A stretch of DNA of 64,000 bases from Winogradskyella forsetii (GCF_013394595.1 NZ_CP053348.1:1116001-1180000); one strand, 5' to 3'; numbered from the stretch's first letter, positions 40,167-49,523 are shown. Program-made: numbers and translations. The notes: generated by a model not told the origin, from the letters alone.

Positions 40167-40709
40167 TTATATTTTAATTGATTGTTTTGATTTTAGATTT
40201 TTATACAAATACGAAATAGCTTTGTGTCTCCTAGACATTAGGGTACCCATGGGAATTCCTGTCTCTTGTTCAACCTCTTTGTAGGTGTAACCTTCAAAGT
40301 CTATAGCGATTATAATAGCCCTATAATTAGGTTTAAGGTTAATGATTGCTGTTTTTAATTCTTGCTGTAAGTGTTCAGAATAAAAATTTGATTGACCATC
40401 ATAAATCATGGACGCAAATTCCAACAATTTAGCTTCGTTCTGCGATTCATATTCAACTTTGGTTCTTTTGGATGCTCGCATCACATCTATAAGTTTATTT
40501 TTAATAGCGCGATATACAAAACCCGCGACGTTATTTATAGGTGAATACCGATCAGCACCAGTAAATAGTTTTAAAGCTACATCTTGAATTATATCCTCAG
40601 GGTCTTTGTTGACACTGGCTTTAAGATTTGAGCTCACATAATTTTTAAGAGAAGTATATTCCTCATTAAAAAATGTGTTTAACTTTTTACTGTTTTCTGA
40701 TTGGTTCAT
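40167..40709 (-). CDS. ECF-type RNA polymerase sigma factor
   Basis: 180 residues. Region 2: SLKNYVSSNLKASVNKDPED followed by IIQDVALKLF and YRAIKNKLIDVMR; region 4: NYRAIIIAIDFEGYTYKEVE, TGIPMGTLMSRRHKAISYLY. These are canonical ECF sigma-70 regions. It is first in a three-gene operon with a membrane protein and an 83-residue protein. Confidence 0.92.
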   Translation of the reverse strand: MNQSENSKKLNTFFNEEYTSLKNYVSSNLKASVNKDPEDIIQDVALKLFTGADRYSPINNVAGFVYRAIKNKLIDVMRASKRTKVEYESQNEAKLLEFASMIYDGQSNFYSEHLQQELKTAIINLKPNYRAIIIAIDFEGYTYKEVEQETGIPMGTLMSRRHKAISYLYKNLKSKQSIKI

Positions 40710-40872
40710 TTAAAAGTGCTTTTTTGCAGCTCTCATTTATAAAGACGTAACTTTTTTAATCTATTGCATTTTTCTTTATTAATTAAAGACGAATTATAAT
40801 TGAATATGTTTCAATAGTATTAGCTAAAGTCAGCTTTTTCAATCCTACATCGTCAATTCAGAGATTTCTAAT

Positions 40873-40880
40873 TACCTTTG
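40873..40880 (+). promoter_or_regulatory. -7 box of the exonuclease gene
   Basis: TACCTTTG matches TAnnTTTG and lies 17 bases before the ATG at 40898. I see no clear TTTG 19 bases upstream (sequence there is TACATCGTC). Confidence 0.55.
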
Positions 40881-40897
40881 CACAAATTCAAAAACCA

Positions 40898-41674
40898 ATG
40901 CAACTTAATCTCGCAAAACCCATCTGTTTTTTCGATCTGGAAACCACAGGTGTCAACATTTCAAAAGACAGAATCGTAGAAATTTCAATCCTTAAAGTAC
41001 ATCCTAATGGTAAGGAAGAGGCCAAAACTTGGGTCGTGAATCCGGAAATGCCAATTCCTGCAGAGGTCACAGCTATTCATGGAATTTCAGATGCTGATGT
41101 TGCGGATAAACCCACTTTTAAAGAGTTATCTAAAGAAATCTATAATCTCATTAAAGATTCTGATTTGGGTGGATTTAATTCTAATCGGTTCGATATTCCA
41201 CTATTGGCAGAAGAAATGTTGCGTGCAGAAGTTGATTTCGATATGAAAAACACACAATCTGTAGATGTTCAAACCATTTTTCACAAAATGGAACAGCGTA
41301 CTTTAGTGGCTGCCTACAAGTTTTACTGCGATAAAGACTTAAGTGATGCACACAGCGCAGAGGCAGATACCAAAGCGACTTATGAAGTGTTGAAAGCACA
41401 ATTAGATCGCTACGAAGATTTGGAAAACGACACTAAGTTTTTAGCCGAATTTAGCTCACGTAAAAAATTCGCGGATTTTGCAGGATTTTTAATTTTCAAT
41501 AAAGAAGGAGAGGAATGTTTCTCATTCGGTAAACACAAAGGGAAGCGAGTATTGGATGTGTTGGACAAAGAGCCTGGTTATTTTGGGTGGTTGCTTAATG
41601 CGGATTTTCCACTTTATACAAAAAAAGTATTGACAGCTATAAAGTTGCGTCAGTTTAATAATAAGCTCAGTTAG
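40898..41674 (+). CDS. 3'-5' exonuclease, DnaQ/RNase T-like (DEDDh)
   Basis: 258 residues. Exo I: CFFDLETTGVNISKDRIVEI (D, E); Exo II: GGFNSNRFDIPLLAEEM (D); Exo III: LSDAHSAEADTKATYEVLKA (H...D). The C-terminal 60 residues (FNKEGEECFSFGKHKGKRV, YFGWLLNADFPLYT) are the small accessory domain frequent in Bacteroidota members, related to DUF3820. It is probably a proofreading or repair exonuclease acting separately from the polymerase. Confidence 0.92.
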   Translation: MQLNLAKPICFFDLETTGVNISKDRIVEISILKVHPNGKEEAKTWVVNPEMPIPAEVTAIHGISDADVADKPTFKELSKEIYNLIKDSDLGGFNSNRFDIPLLAEEMLRAEVDFDMKNTQSVDVQTIFHKMEQRTLVAAYKFYCDKDLSDAHSAEADTKATYEVLKAQLDRYEDLENDTKFLAEFSSRKKFADFAGFLIFNKEGEECFSFGKHKGKRVLDVLDKEPGYFGWLLNADFPLYTKKVLTAIKLRQFNNKLS

Positions 41675-41734
41675 GCATGAGGAATTAGGTGTGAGGCATG
41701 AAGCTCGAAGTTTGAGGGAAGAAGCATGTAGTCA

Positions 41735-41962
41735 GAAGCACGAAGCACGAAGCACGAAGCACGAAGCACGAAGTAAAAAGTAAAAAGTAAAAAGTAAAAA
41801 GTAAGAAGTAAGAAGTAAAAAGTAAAAAGTAAAAAAGGAGCTTATAGACTACTTTGAAAATAGATTTTTAAATGATGACACACTTTAATAAACATTCCCA
41901 TTCAAAGAACTATAATCCACAAACCACAAACCACAAACCACAAACCACAAACCACAAACCAC
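41735..41962 (+). repeat. Heptanucleotide tandem repeats in a 365-base non-coding stretch
   Basis: Between 41675 and 42039 there is no gene. 41735-41774 holds about five units of ACGAAGC; 41774-41836 about nine units of GTAAAAA with GTAAGAA variants; 41916-41962 six to seven units of CCACAAA. All three blocks share a 7-base period although their sequences differ. Confidence 0.9.
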
Positions 41963-42039
41963 TAGCAAAAATTAATTTAAATCGACTAGCGTCTAATCTC
42001 TAGCAGCGAAGCGGTCTAGATTCTATTATCTTTTTCAAC

Positions 42040-42651
42040 ATGAAACTAATCTGCATAGGTCGTAATTACACCGATCACATCAAGGAACTAAAAAACGAGA
42101 AACCGACAGATCCAGTGATCTTTTTAAAACCAGATACTGCGGTTTTGTTAAAGAAACAACCATTTTTTATTCCAGATTTTTCTGATGATGTGCATTACGA
42201 GGTTGAAGTTTTGGTAAAAATCAGTAAAGTAGGGAAGTATATCGATAAGAAATTTGCACCTAAATATTATGACCAAATCGGACTTGGCATAGACTTTACC
42301 GCAAGAGATCTTCAAGCGCAACTAAAAGCCAAAGGCTTACCTTGGGAAAAGGCCAAAGCCTTTGATGGCGCTGCTGTAGTTGGGAAATGGTTGCCAAAAT
42401 CTAGTTTTGAGAATGTAGACCATATCAATTTCAGATTAGAAAGGAATGGAGCCATCGTTCAGAATGCAAATACAGAGTTAATGTTATGGAAAATTGATGA
42501 AATTATAGAATATGTGTCAAAATATTTCACTTTAAAAATTGGAGACATTATATTTACGGGCACACCAGCCGGAGTTGGTAAAGTTTTTGCAGATGATCAA
42601 TTAAAAGGCTATCTTGAGAGCGAGGAAATGTTCTCCATAAAAATTAAATAA
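42040..42651 (+). CDS. Fumarylacetoacetate hydrolase family protein
   Basis: 203 residues, the short YcgM/FAHD1-like form. Landmarks: LICIGRNYTDHIKELKNEKP, PVIFLKPDTAVL, HYEVEVLVKISKVG (metal-binding E-x-E), GIDFTARDLQAQLKAKGLPW, and GDIIFTGTPAGVGKV. These hydrolases or decarboxylases act on acylpyruvates and oxaloacetate. The stop codon directly precedes the next gene's ATG, so the two are co-transcribed. Confidence 0.92.
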   Translation: MKLICIGRNYTDHIKELKNEKPTDPVIFLKPDTAVLLKKQPFFIPDFSDDVHYEVEVLVKISKVGKYIDKKFAPKYYDQIGLGIDFTARDLQAQLKAKGLPWEKAKAFDGAAVVGKWLPKSSFENVDHINFRLERNGAIVQNANTELMLWKIDEIIEYVSKYFTLKIGDIIFTGTPAGVGKVFADDQLKGYLESEEMFSIKIK

Positions 42652-42993
42652 ATGTCACAACATTATAAATTACATCGCGTGCGAGAAATGGCTGATAATG
42701 ACGAAGATTTCGTCGCAGCACTGGCAGCCGCTTTTTTAGAGGAAGTACCAGAAGATGCGGAACGTTTAAGAACCGCAGTACCAGCAAAAGATTATAAAGA
42801 AGTTTATCAAGCGGCACATAAAATGAAACCAACTATAGATTTGTTCGAACTTGGAGTTTTAGACACGTTGATCGAAGTACAAGATTGGGGAAAGTTTGAG
42901 CAAACGGACAAAAATATAGACCAACAACTCATGACGGTGTTATCTGCGGTAGATAATGCGGTCAATGAAATTAAAGCCGATTTCGGTCTTTAA
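42652..42993 (+). CDS. Histidine phosphotransfer (HPt) domain protein
   Basis: 113 residues, a four-helix HPt domain. The phospho-accepting histidine is in YQAAHKMKPTIDLF at about residue 54-67; the helix before it, FVAALAAAFLEEVPEDAERL, packs the bundle. It would shuttle phosphate between a hybrid histidine kinase and a response regulator encoded elsewhere. It directly follows the FAH gene and precedes cinA by 13 bases. Confidence 0.88.
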   Translation: MSQHYKLHRVREMADNDEDFVAALAAAFLEEVPEDAERLRTAVPAKDYKEVYQAAHKMKPTIDLFELGVLDTLIEVQDWGKFEQTDKNIDQQLMTVLSAVDNAVNEIKADFGL

Positions 42994-43006
42994 ACGGGTT
43001 TAATAA

Positions 43007-44251
43007 ATGCAAGCAGAAATCATTACCATTGGAGATGAAATTCTCATTGGTCAGATTGTAGATACAAATTCGGCATTTTTAGGTAAAGAATTTAATAAAG
43101 TCGGTATATCAATCTATCAGATAACATCTATTCAAGATGACAAATCGCATATTCTAAAAGCGCTTAAAGAAGCTGAGGAAAATGCAGATATCATTATCAT
43201 CACTGGAGGATTAGGACCTACCAAAGATGATATTACCAAACACACTATTTGCGAATACTTTAATGATACATTAGTTGAAGACAAAGCCGTTTTGGCAAAT
43301 GTTGAAGCTATTTTTTCAAAATATGACATACCACTTTTAGAGGTTAATAAACAACAAGCCCTAGTGCCGTCACAATCAAAAGTATTGATGAATTATAATG
43401 GCACTGCACCAGGCATGTGGTTAGAGAAAAATGGAAAAGTTTTTGTATCGCTTCCTGGTGTACCTTATGAAATGAAAGCTTTAATCACGGAGCAAGTCAT
43501 CCCAAAGTTAAGAGTGCAATTCAAGTTTCCTTATATTATGCACAAAACTATGTTGACATATGGTCTTGGAGAGAGTTCATTGGCAGAACGTATTGAAAAA
43601 TGGGAAGATAATTTACCGAACTTTATAAAATTAGCTTATTTACCAAGTTTGGGTCGTGTAAGATTACGATTGTCAGGGAAATCTTTTGATAAAAACGTAC
43701 TGAATGACGAAATTCAGAATCAGGTTAATTTACTATTACCACAAATAGAAGATGTTTTCGTCGGCTTTGAAGAAGATGGATCTATAGAGGCCGTAATCGG
43801 AAAACAATTAACCATAGCGGGAAAAACATTAGCCGTAGCAGAAAGTTGTACAGGAGGTCGCATTGCGGAATCTTTTACGACGAATGCAGGAGCGTCAGCG
43901 TATTTTAAAGGAAGTGTTGTCACTTATGCCACCGAATCTAAAGTGAAACTATTAAACGTTTCGGAAGCGGATATTCAAAAACATTCTGTTGTGAGTAAAG
44001 AAGTGGCAGAAGCCATGGCAAAAAATGTGAGAATAGTATTCAATAGCGATTATGCCATAAGCACCACTGGCAATGCAGGACCATCAAAAGGAGATTCAGA
44101 TGCTGAGGTCGGTACCGTTTGGATTGCAATTGCTACAAAAGATAAGGTATATTCTGAAATGTTTAATTTTGGAAATCATCGCGAAAAAGTCATTGGTAGA
44201 GCTACTAATAAAGCTTTTGTAATGCTTCAGAAAGAAATTTTGAAAAAGTAG
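43007..44251 (+). CDS. cinA: Competence/damage-inducible protein CinA
   Basis: 414 residues, full length. N-terminal molybdopterin-binding-like (COG1058) domain, IITIGDEILIGQIVDTNSAF and IIITGGLGPTKDDITK, and C-terminal nicotinamide-nucleotide amidase domain, AVAESCTGGRIAESFTTNAG and ISTTGNAGPSKGDSDAEVGT. In bacteria it repairs and recycles pyridine nucleotides (ADP-ribose pyrophosphatase and NMN deamidase activities). Confidence 0.95.
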   Translation: MQAEIITIGDEILIGQIVDTNSAFLGKEFNKVGISIYQITSIQDDKSHILKALKEAEENADIIIITGGLGPTKDDITKHTICEYFNDTLVEDKAVLANVEAIFSKYDIPLLEVNKQQALVPSQSKVLMNYNGTAPGMWLEKNGKVFVSLPGVPYEMKALITEQVIPKLRVQFKFPYIMHKTMLTYGLGESSLAERIEKWEDNLPNFIKLAYLPSLGRVRLRLSGKSFDKNVLNDEIQNQVNLLLPQIEDVFVGFEEDGSIEAVIGKQLTIAGKTLAVAESCTGGRIAESFTTNAGASAYFKGSVVTYATESKVKLLNVSEADIQKHSVVSKEVAEAMAKNVRIVFNSDYAISTTGNAGPSKGDSDAEVGTVWIAIATKDKVYSEMFNFGNHREKVIGRATNKAFVMLQKEILKK

Positions 44252-44260
44252 AGTTTTATG

Positions 44261-44291
44261 TTTGTTGAAACGTAAAGTTTTATTAAATTTG
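44261..44291 (+). promoter_or_regulatory. Promoter of the rpmB-rpmG operon
   Basis: TTTG (44261-44264), exactly 19 bases, TAAATTTG (44284-44291): a full match to the Bacteroidota consensus. The leader to rpmB is about 125 bases; it may hold a regulatory site but I see no clear fold. Confidence 0.8.
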
Positions 44292-44421
44292 CACCCTGTT
44301 TAAAATATCCATGTTCGGATTTTAGATTCTTAATACCACTGTTTACAAGGATTACCCTAAAAAACAATAACAAAATTAGGAATTAGCAGAAAAACAATAA
44401 TAGACCTAAAGAAAGAAAACA

Positions 44422-44658
44422 ATGTCAAGAGTTTGTGAACTTACTGGGAAAAAAGCGATGGTTGGAAACAATGTTTCTCACGCTATGAATAAAACAAGAC
44501 GTACATTTGATGCTAATTTGATCAAAAAACGTTTTTACATTCCTTCAGAAGAGAAGTGGGTAACATTAAAAGTTTCTACATCTGCATTAAAGACTATCAA
44601 TAAAATTGGTATCGAAGCGATGTTAAAAGAAGCTAGAGCAAAAGGATTTTACAAATAA
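44422..44658 (+). CDS. rpmB: 50S ribosomal protein L28
   Basis: 78 residues. MSRVCELTGKKAMVGNNVSH, NKTRRTFDANLIKKRFYIPS, WVTLKVSTSALKTINKIG: standard L28. It is first gene of a ribosomal operon with L33 and DUF4295. Confidence 0.97.
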   Translation: MSRVCELTGKKAMVGNNVSHAMNKTRRTFDANLIKKRFYIPSEEKWVTLKVSTSALKTINKIGIEAMLKEARAKGFYK

Positions 44659-44685
44659 TAGCGTTTACGCTTAAGTCAATTTACA

Positions 44686-44868
44686 ATGGCAAAAAGAGGA
44701 AATAGAATACAAGTGATCTTAGAGTGCACAGAGCACAAAACTTCTGGTCAACCAGGAACTTCAAGATATATCACAACAAAAAATAAGAAGAATACGCCAG
44801 ACCGTATGGAGATTAAGAAATTTAATCCTATCCTTAAGCGTATGACAGTTCATAAAGAAATTAAATAA
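44686..44868 (+). CDS. rpmG: 50S ribosomal protein L33
   Basis: 60 residues: [50 protein letters not shown]. It has a single cysteine (LECTEHK), so the C4 zinc finger of the zinc-binding L33 form is absent. Confidence 0.97.
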   Translation: MAKRGNRIQVILECTEHKTSGQPGTSRYITTKNKKNTPDRMEIKKFNPILKRMTVHKEIK

Positions 44869-44877
44869 TTAGGAGAC

Positions 44878-45030
44878 ATGGCAAAGAAATCAGTAGCGTC
44901 TTTACAGACAGGATCAAAGCGTTTGACAAAAGCGATAAAAATGGTAAAATCACCTAAAACTGGAGCTTACATGTTTGTAGAATCAGTAATGGCACCAGAA
45001 TTTGTCAATGACTTTTTAAACAAGAAATAA
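44878..45030 (+). CDS. DUF4295 small basic protein
   Basis: 50 residues: MAKKSVASLQTGSKRLTKAI, KMVKSPKTGAYMFVESVMAP, ending VNDFLNKK. DUF4295 proteins are confined to Bacteroidota and lie next to rpmG, as here (9-base gap), so a ribosome-associated role is likely. Confidence 0.92.
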   Translation: MAKKSVASLQTGSKRLTKAIKMVKSPKTGAYMFVESVMAPEFVNDFLNKK

Positions 45031-45057
45031 GCTGCAATTAATTTACGGCTATTACGG

Positions 45058-45088
45058 AACTGCTTTCATTTGAAAGCAGTTTTTTTTT
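45058..45088 (+). terminator. Terminator of the ribosomal operon
   Basis: AACTGCTTTCA-TT-TGAAAGCAGTTTTTTTT, 11-bp stem with a T run. The 412-base stretch 45031-45442 contains no gene; besides this terminator I see only a second hairpin CAAGGTTT-TAG-AAACCTTG (45307-45325). Confidence 0.88.
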
Positions 45089-45442
45089 GTTATATGTTGT
45101 TTTAAAATTTGCCGTGCAACACCTTAAAGCAATCAGGAGAACCTGCCATTGCAGTCAGGCAGACAAAACCCGCTTTTATAGCAAGATCTTATACATATAA
45201 ACTCAAAATATTAAATTATATTTGACTGGTTGTATGACAACATAGCAGTAATTTATTAAAGGCAAGGTTGTTGTAATTGATTTTGGGCGTTACCCTCAAT
45301 ACCTACAAGGTTTTAGAAACCTTGCAGGAAACGGGTCAGGCTTTCGCAACTCGCTTCCGCTGAAAAGGCGGAGAGCTCAAACAAATTGCTCAATCCTTAA
45401 CGCAACAACGAACAACTTAACAACAAACGACCAAACATTATA

Positions 45443-46417
45443 ATGAGTTTTTTCAAAAAAATATTCTCTTCCGAAAAGAAAGAAACACTAGATAAAGGTT
45501 TAGAGAAATCTAAAACTTCGTTCTTCAGTAAACTAAACAAAGCCGTTGCAGGAAAATCTAAAGTCGATGATGATGTTTTAGATAATCTTGAAGAAATCTT
45601 GGTCACAAGCGATGTTGGTGTCAATACAACCTTGAAAGTTATTGAACGTATTGAGGAACGTGTCTCAAAAGATAAATACTTAGGGACTTCTGAGCTTAAT
45701 CAAATACTAAGAGAAGAAATAGCAGCTTTGTTGTCAGAAACCAAATCTGGCGAAGAAACCGAATATACAATTCCAGAATTACCAAGACAAGCCGATGGTT
45801 CTAAAACACCTTACGTATTAATGGTCGTAGGTGTCAACGGTGTAGGTAAAACCACAACGATTGGTAAATTGGCTTATCAGTTTAAAAAGAAAGGGATGAA
45901 GGTCGTTCTTGGTGCGGCTGATACCTTTAGAGCCGCAGCCATAGACCAATTACAGGTTTGGGCAGATCGCGTAGAAGTGCCAATGATAAAACAAAAGATG
46001 GGATCAGATCCTGCTTCCGTGGCTTTTGACGCTGTCAAATCTGGAGTTAACCAAGATGCAGATGTCATAATTATTGATACAGCTGGTCGTTTGCACAATA
46101 AGGTGAACTTAATGAACGAGTTGACTAAAGTAAAGCGTGTGATGCAAAAAGTGGTTGGCGATGCACCTCATGACGTGTTATTGGTATTGGATGGTTCAAC
46201 CGGACAAAATGCCTTTGAACAAGCCAAGCAATTTACAGCAGCCACCGAAGTAACATCATTAGCAGTTACCAAATTAGACGGAACAGCAAAAGGAGGCGTT
46301 GTGATTGGAATTAGTGATCAGTTTCAAATTCCTGTAAAATATATTGGCGTAGGTGAAGGTATTGAAGACTTACAAGTCTTTAATAAATATGAGTTTGTGG
46401 ATTCTTTTTTTAAGTAA
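45443..46417 (+). CDS. ftsY: Signal recognition particle receptor FtsY
   Basis: 324 residues. N domain (1-110) with the short acidic/basic start typical of Bacteroidota FtsY, then the NG GTPase: VNGVGKTTTIGKLAYQFK (G1), DTFRAAAIDQLQVWADR (insertion box), IIDTAGRLHNKVNLMNEL (G3), VTKLDGTAKGGVVIGISDQF (G4/G5), and IGVGEGIEDLQVFNKYEFVD. It docks ribosome-SRP complexes at the inner membrane. Confidence 0.97.
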   Translation: MSFFKKIFSSEKKETLDKGLEKSKTSFFSKLNKAVAGKSKVDDDVLDNLEEILVTSDVGVNTTLKVIERIEERVSKDKYLGTSELNQILREEIAALLSETKSGEETEYTIPELPRQADGSKTPYVLMVVGVNGVGKTTTIGKLAYQFKKKGMKVVLGAADTFRAAAIDQLQVWADRVEVPMIKQKMGSDPASVAFDAVKSGVNQDADVIIIDTAGRLHNKVNLMNELTKVKRVMQKVVGDAPHDVLLVLDGSTGQNAFEQAKQFTAATEVTSLAVTKLDGTAKGGVVIGISDQFQIPVKYIGVGEGIEDLQVFNKYEFVDSFFK

Positions 46418-46419
46418 AA

Positions 46420-46437
46420 TTCCTGCAAAGGCAGGAA
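46420..46437. repeat. Solo copy of the GIY-YIG element's end palindrome
   Basis: TTCCTGCAAAGGCAGGAA followed by TCT and, a few bases on, GGCTTATG, matches the left end of the GIY-YIG elements (TTCCTGCGAATGCAGGAA, TCT, GCTTATG). It lies 2 bases after the ftsY stop, where it might also end transcription. Confidence 0.65.
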
Positions 46438-46447
46438 TCTCAGGCTT

Positions 46448-46798
46448 ATGAGTTCAAACTTCAACCTTACAGATGTCAAAATTTTAAAACCGATTACAAT
46501 TATAACGTTATTGTATTTGGTTTTGATGTTTATTAAATATCTTAGAAATCTATCAGGTTATTTTTATAAATCAAAGAGCCCATTAATTCCAGAGTATTTA
46601 GATGATTATATGGCTTTCCCAGCATACTTTATTTTACCCTTTTTTTCAATAGTAATTATTCTTTGTATTCGATTCTTAAATTCAAGAATCTTTGATTTTA
46701 GAATTGTTTATACCTTGTTTGGACTTGTGCTTTTATTCTTTTTATTTCAATGGAAAATTTATCAATATCTCATGTCATTTAATCCATACGGCTCTTAA
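46448..46798 (+). CDS. Small membrane protein of unknown function
   Basis: 116 residues with three probable transmembrane helices (about 14-32, 57-78, 86-106). The N-terminus is SSNFNLTDVKILKPITII. It begins just after the solo palindrome behind ftsY. I recognise no family. Confidence 0.55.
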   Translation: MSSNFNLTDVKILKPITIITLLYLVLMFIKYLRNLSGYFYKSKSPLIPEYLDDYMAFPAYFILPFFSIVIILCIRFLNSRIFDFRIVYTLFGLVLLFFLFQWKIYQYLMSFNPYGS

Positions 46799-46842
46799 AC
46801 TATTTAAATACGTATTTCGTATTTTTATAAAAAATACAAACC

Positions 46843-48519
46843 ATGCGCTATTCAATTTTCTTATCGGCTCTTTTGCTGATTTTTTCATGCCAAGAATCAA
46901 AAACTGCAGAGACACGAACTCCTATTGATGCTTCTAAAACGAAAATAGATAATACCGCAGTAGGTGAAAAGACAGATTTAAGTGCTATTTCAACCAAAGA
47001 TTTCAGGGACTTTAAAGTTTTGGATTCTCAAAACTTAACTAATGAAGCAATCTGGAATACTATAAATCCCCAACTAGAAAACTTTACAGAAGCGGACTAC
47101 AAGCGCTTGAAACCTTATATTTTAGAAAAGGATATTACTGAGCTTCAAGTCAATAGAACTAGAAATAAATTTACCTATGAAGAACTAACGAAGTTCTATT
47201 TGTACCGCATTAGGAAATTTGACAGAGAAAATCCGTCGTCATTAAATTCGGTAATTGCTATTCATCCTGAAATAATAGATGAAGCGAAGCATAGAGACCA
47301 AGAATTTTTGAATAAACGAATGAAACATCCAATCCATGGCATGCCGATTCTTTTGAAAGATAACGTAAATGCCTCAGGTATGGCAACAACAGCCGGCGCA
47401 ATAGCTTTACAAGATAATTTTGCGGAAGATGCTACTATCGTCAAACAACTAAAATCAAAAGGCGCATTAATTCTTGGCAAAGCGAATCTAAGCGAATGGG
47501 CTTATTTCTTTTGCGGTGATTGTCCTAGCGGTTACTCTGCTGTTGGTGGTCAAACTTTGAATCCTTATGGAAGGCGCATATTTGACACAGGTGGTTCAAG
47601 TTCGGGAAGTGGTGTTTCTGTAGCGGCAAATTTTTGTGCTGCCGCTATCGGAAGTGAAACAGCAGGATCTATTTTATCACCTGCAAGTCAGAATTCGGTT
47701 GTTGGATTAAAACCCACTGTTGGTTTAGTGAGTCGCAGCGGCATAGTACCTATTTCATCAACTTTGGATACAGCAGGACCAATTACGAGAACTGTAAGAG
47801 ATAATGCCATTGTACTCGATGCCATTTATGGTTATGATAAAACCGATTCAAAATCTGCTGATTTTAAAATATCACCAAGCTATTATAAAAAACCTTCGAT
47901 GAGGGCTTTAGGAGGAAAACGTTTCGGCGCGCCCAAACGATTATTGGAAGATTCATTATATGCCAATGCGCTTAAAGTCTTAAAACATCAAGGTGCTGAA
48001 ATAGTTGAAATAGAGGAAGAAAAATTAGAGCTTCCAAATTTCATTCGTTTGTTAAATCTTGATATGAAAAAGGATTTACCAGTATATATGGAAGGTTATA
48101 CCAATACAAATATTAAGCTAAGAACAGTTTCTGATGTTATGGAATTCAACCTTAAAGACTCTCTAAAAACAATGCCTTATGGCCAAAATTTATTTAAGGG
48201 TATTGCAGAGGATGAGGGAGATGCTACTTATTTAGAACGCATTAAAGACACTTTGAAAACTAACGGTATTCAGTATTTCGATAAGCCAATGGTTGCAAAA
48301 GATCTAGATGGATTCTTGTCAATAAATAATAATCATGCAGGTTTTGCTGCTGTTGCGGAATATCCTGCGCTAACGGTTCCTATGGGATATACGAATGAGG
48401 GCGAACCTAAGGGGTTAACGTTTATAGCGAGACCATTTCAAGAAAAACAGTTGTTAAAATGGGCTTATTGTTACGAACAAGCATCTAAAGCTAGAATTGC
48501 ACCAAAAGGTTATAATTAA
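46843..48519 (+). CDS. Amidase-signature-family lipoprotein
   Basis: 558 residues. Lipoprotein signal MRYSIFLSALLLIFSC, Cys16. Amidase signature: GMPILLKDNVNASGMATTAG carries the catalytic Lys; GGSSSGSGVSVAANFCAAAI the cis-Ser, and GSETAGSILSPASQNSVVGL the nucleophile Ser. It is related to GatA but is exported and lipid-anchored, so it probably hydrolyses peptide or amide substrates in the periplasm or at the surface. AYCYEQASKARIAP at the end is typical of this subgroup. Confidence 0.92.
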   Translation: MRYSIFLSALLLIFSCQESKTAETRTPIDASKTKIDNTAVGEKTDLSAISTKDFRDFKVLDSQNLTNEAIWNTINPQLENFTEADYKRLKPYILEKDITELQVNRTRNKFTYEELTKFYLYRIRKFDRENPSSLNSVIAIHPEIIDEAKHRDQEFLNKRMKHPIHGMPILLKDNVNASGMATTAGAIALQDNFAEDATIVKQLKSKGALILGKANLSEWAYFFCGDCPSGYSAVGGQTLNPYGRRIFDTGGSSSGSGVSVAANFCAAAIGSETAGSILSPASQNSVVGLKPTVGLVSRSGIVPISSTLDTAGPITRTVRDNAIVLDAIYGYDKTDSKSADFKISPSYYKKPSMRALGGKRFGAPKRLLEDSLYANALKVLKHQGAEIVEIEEEKLELPNFIRLLNLDMKKDLPVYMEGYTNTNIKLRTVSDVMEFNLKDSLKTMPYGQNLFKGIAEDEGDATYLERIKDTLKTNGIQYFDKPMVAKDLDGFLSINNNHAGFAAVAEYPALTVPMGYTNEGEPKGLTFIARPFQEKQLLKWAYCYEQASKARIAPKGYN

Positions 48520-48579
48520 TCACTAAATACTTATATTCTCCATTTTTAGTCAAAAACTAAAAAAACATCAAAAAACTAG

Positions 48580-49419
48580 ATGATTGCACTAAATAAAACC
48601 ATTGCATATACCAAAAGCTGGAAACATACCATTTGGATTGCTGTTTTGTTAAGTTTAATCGTGCCGTTACTACTTATTTTGCTGGAACCTTTTGATAGCA
48701 GCAATGATTTTTCAAATAAAAACTTATTATTATCTGGCTATGCGTTCTGTATTTTAGTTCCAATTATAATTTTACATCCTGTTGAAAACACTTTTTATCA
48801 ACGCCAAAAGAATCGTTGGTTTGTGTTTAGTGAGTGCATCTATATACTATTGACACTTTTGGTAATTTTAATTGGTACATTCTTTTACCACTTTTATTTT
48901 ATTAGCGGGTTGGCTAATTTTAATATTAACATGATTTGTGGATTCGTAAAATCATTTGGCTTGCCCTTTACGCCAATTATAGTTCCACTATGGGTTTATC
49001 TGCGTTCAAAATACGGTATCATTGAAGTACCTGGTCTCCATGATGTAGCACTTAAAGATGATAAAAAGATTATTATAAAAGGCGAAAACAAAACTGAGAC
49101 CCTTGCGCTTTTGGAGTCAGATTTTATTTATGCGCATTCTCAACAGAATTATGTTGACATATATTATAATACGGACGATGGTGTAGAGGAACTAATGTTT
49201 CGTTTTACGCTTTCAAACATCATGAAACAATTGCCGAATGCATGGCAGGTGCACCGATCGTATTTGGTAAATCTAGATTATCTTACAACTGTAGAAGGAA
49301 ATTCCAGAAAACGTTTTATGAAAATTTCTAAAATTGAAGAACCTATACCAATTTCACAAAAATATTATTTAGCGTTGAAAACAAGGCTTGCAAATTCGTC
49401 CCAAACGCTTCAAAACTAG
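48580..49419 (+). CDS. LytTR-family transcriptional regulator with membrane helices
   Basis: 279 residues. Four transmembrane helices in the first 150 residues (about 18-35, 46-64, 83-110, 120-145), then a LytTR DNA-binding domain at about 178-275 (LLESDFIYAHSQQNYVDIYY, MKQLPNAWQVHRSYLVNLDY). There is no receiver domain, so the signal is presumably sensed by the membrane part. Such proteins are typical of Bacteroidota. The gene lies between the amidase and a ChaN-like gene; targets unknown. Confidence 0.9.
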   Translation: MIALNKTIAYTKSWKHTIWIAVLLSLIVPLLLILLEPFDSSNDFSNKNLLLSGYAFCILVPIIILHPVENTFYQRQKNRWFVFSECIYILLTLLVILIGTFFYHFYFISGLANFNINMICGFVKSFGLPFTPIIVPLWVYLRSKYGIIEVPGLHDVALKDDKKIIIKGENKTETLALLESDFIYAHSQQNYVDIYYNTDDGVEELMFRFTLSNIMKQLPNAWQVHRSYLVNLDYLTTVEGNSRKRFMKISKIEEPIPISQKYYLALKTRLANSSQTLQN

Positions 49420-49523
49420 CCCAGAAATTGTAACTTTATCACAAAACTTTCAAGTACGACACATTCTTTTTTTGTAATGAGTTTTATGTATTCTCTTTGT
49501 GGAGAACATAAAAATTTAATAAC

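Noticed and set aside
45120..45442. Possible small RNA or riboswitch upstream of ftsY
   Set aside because: Only one simple hairpin (45307-45325) is visible and no known riboswitch pattern could be recognised.
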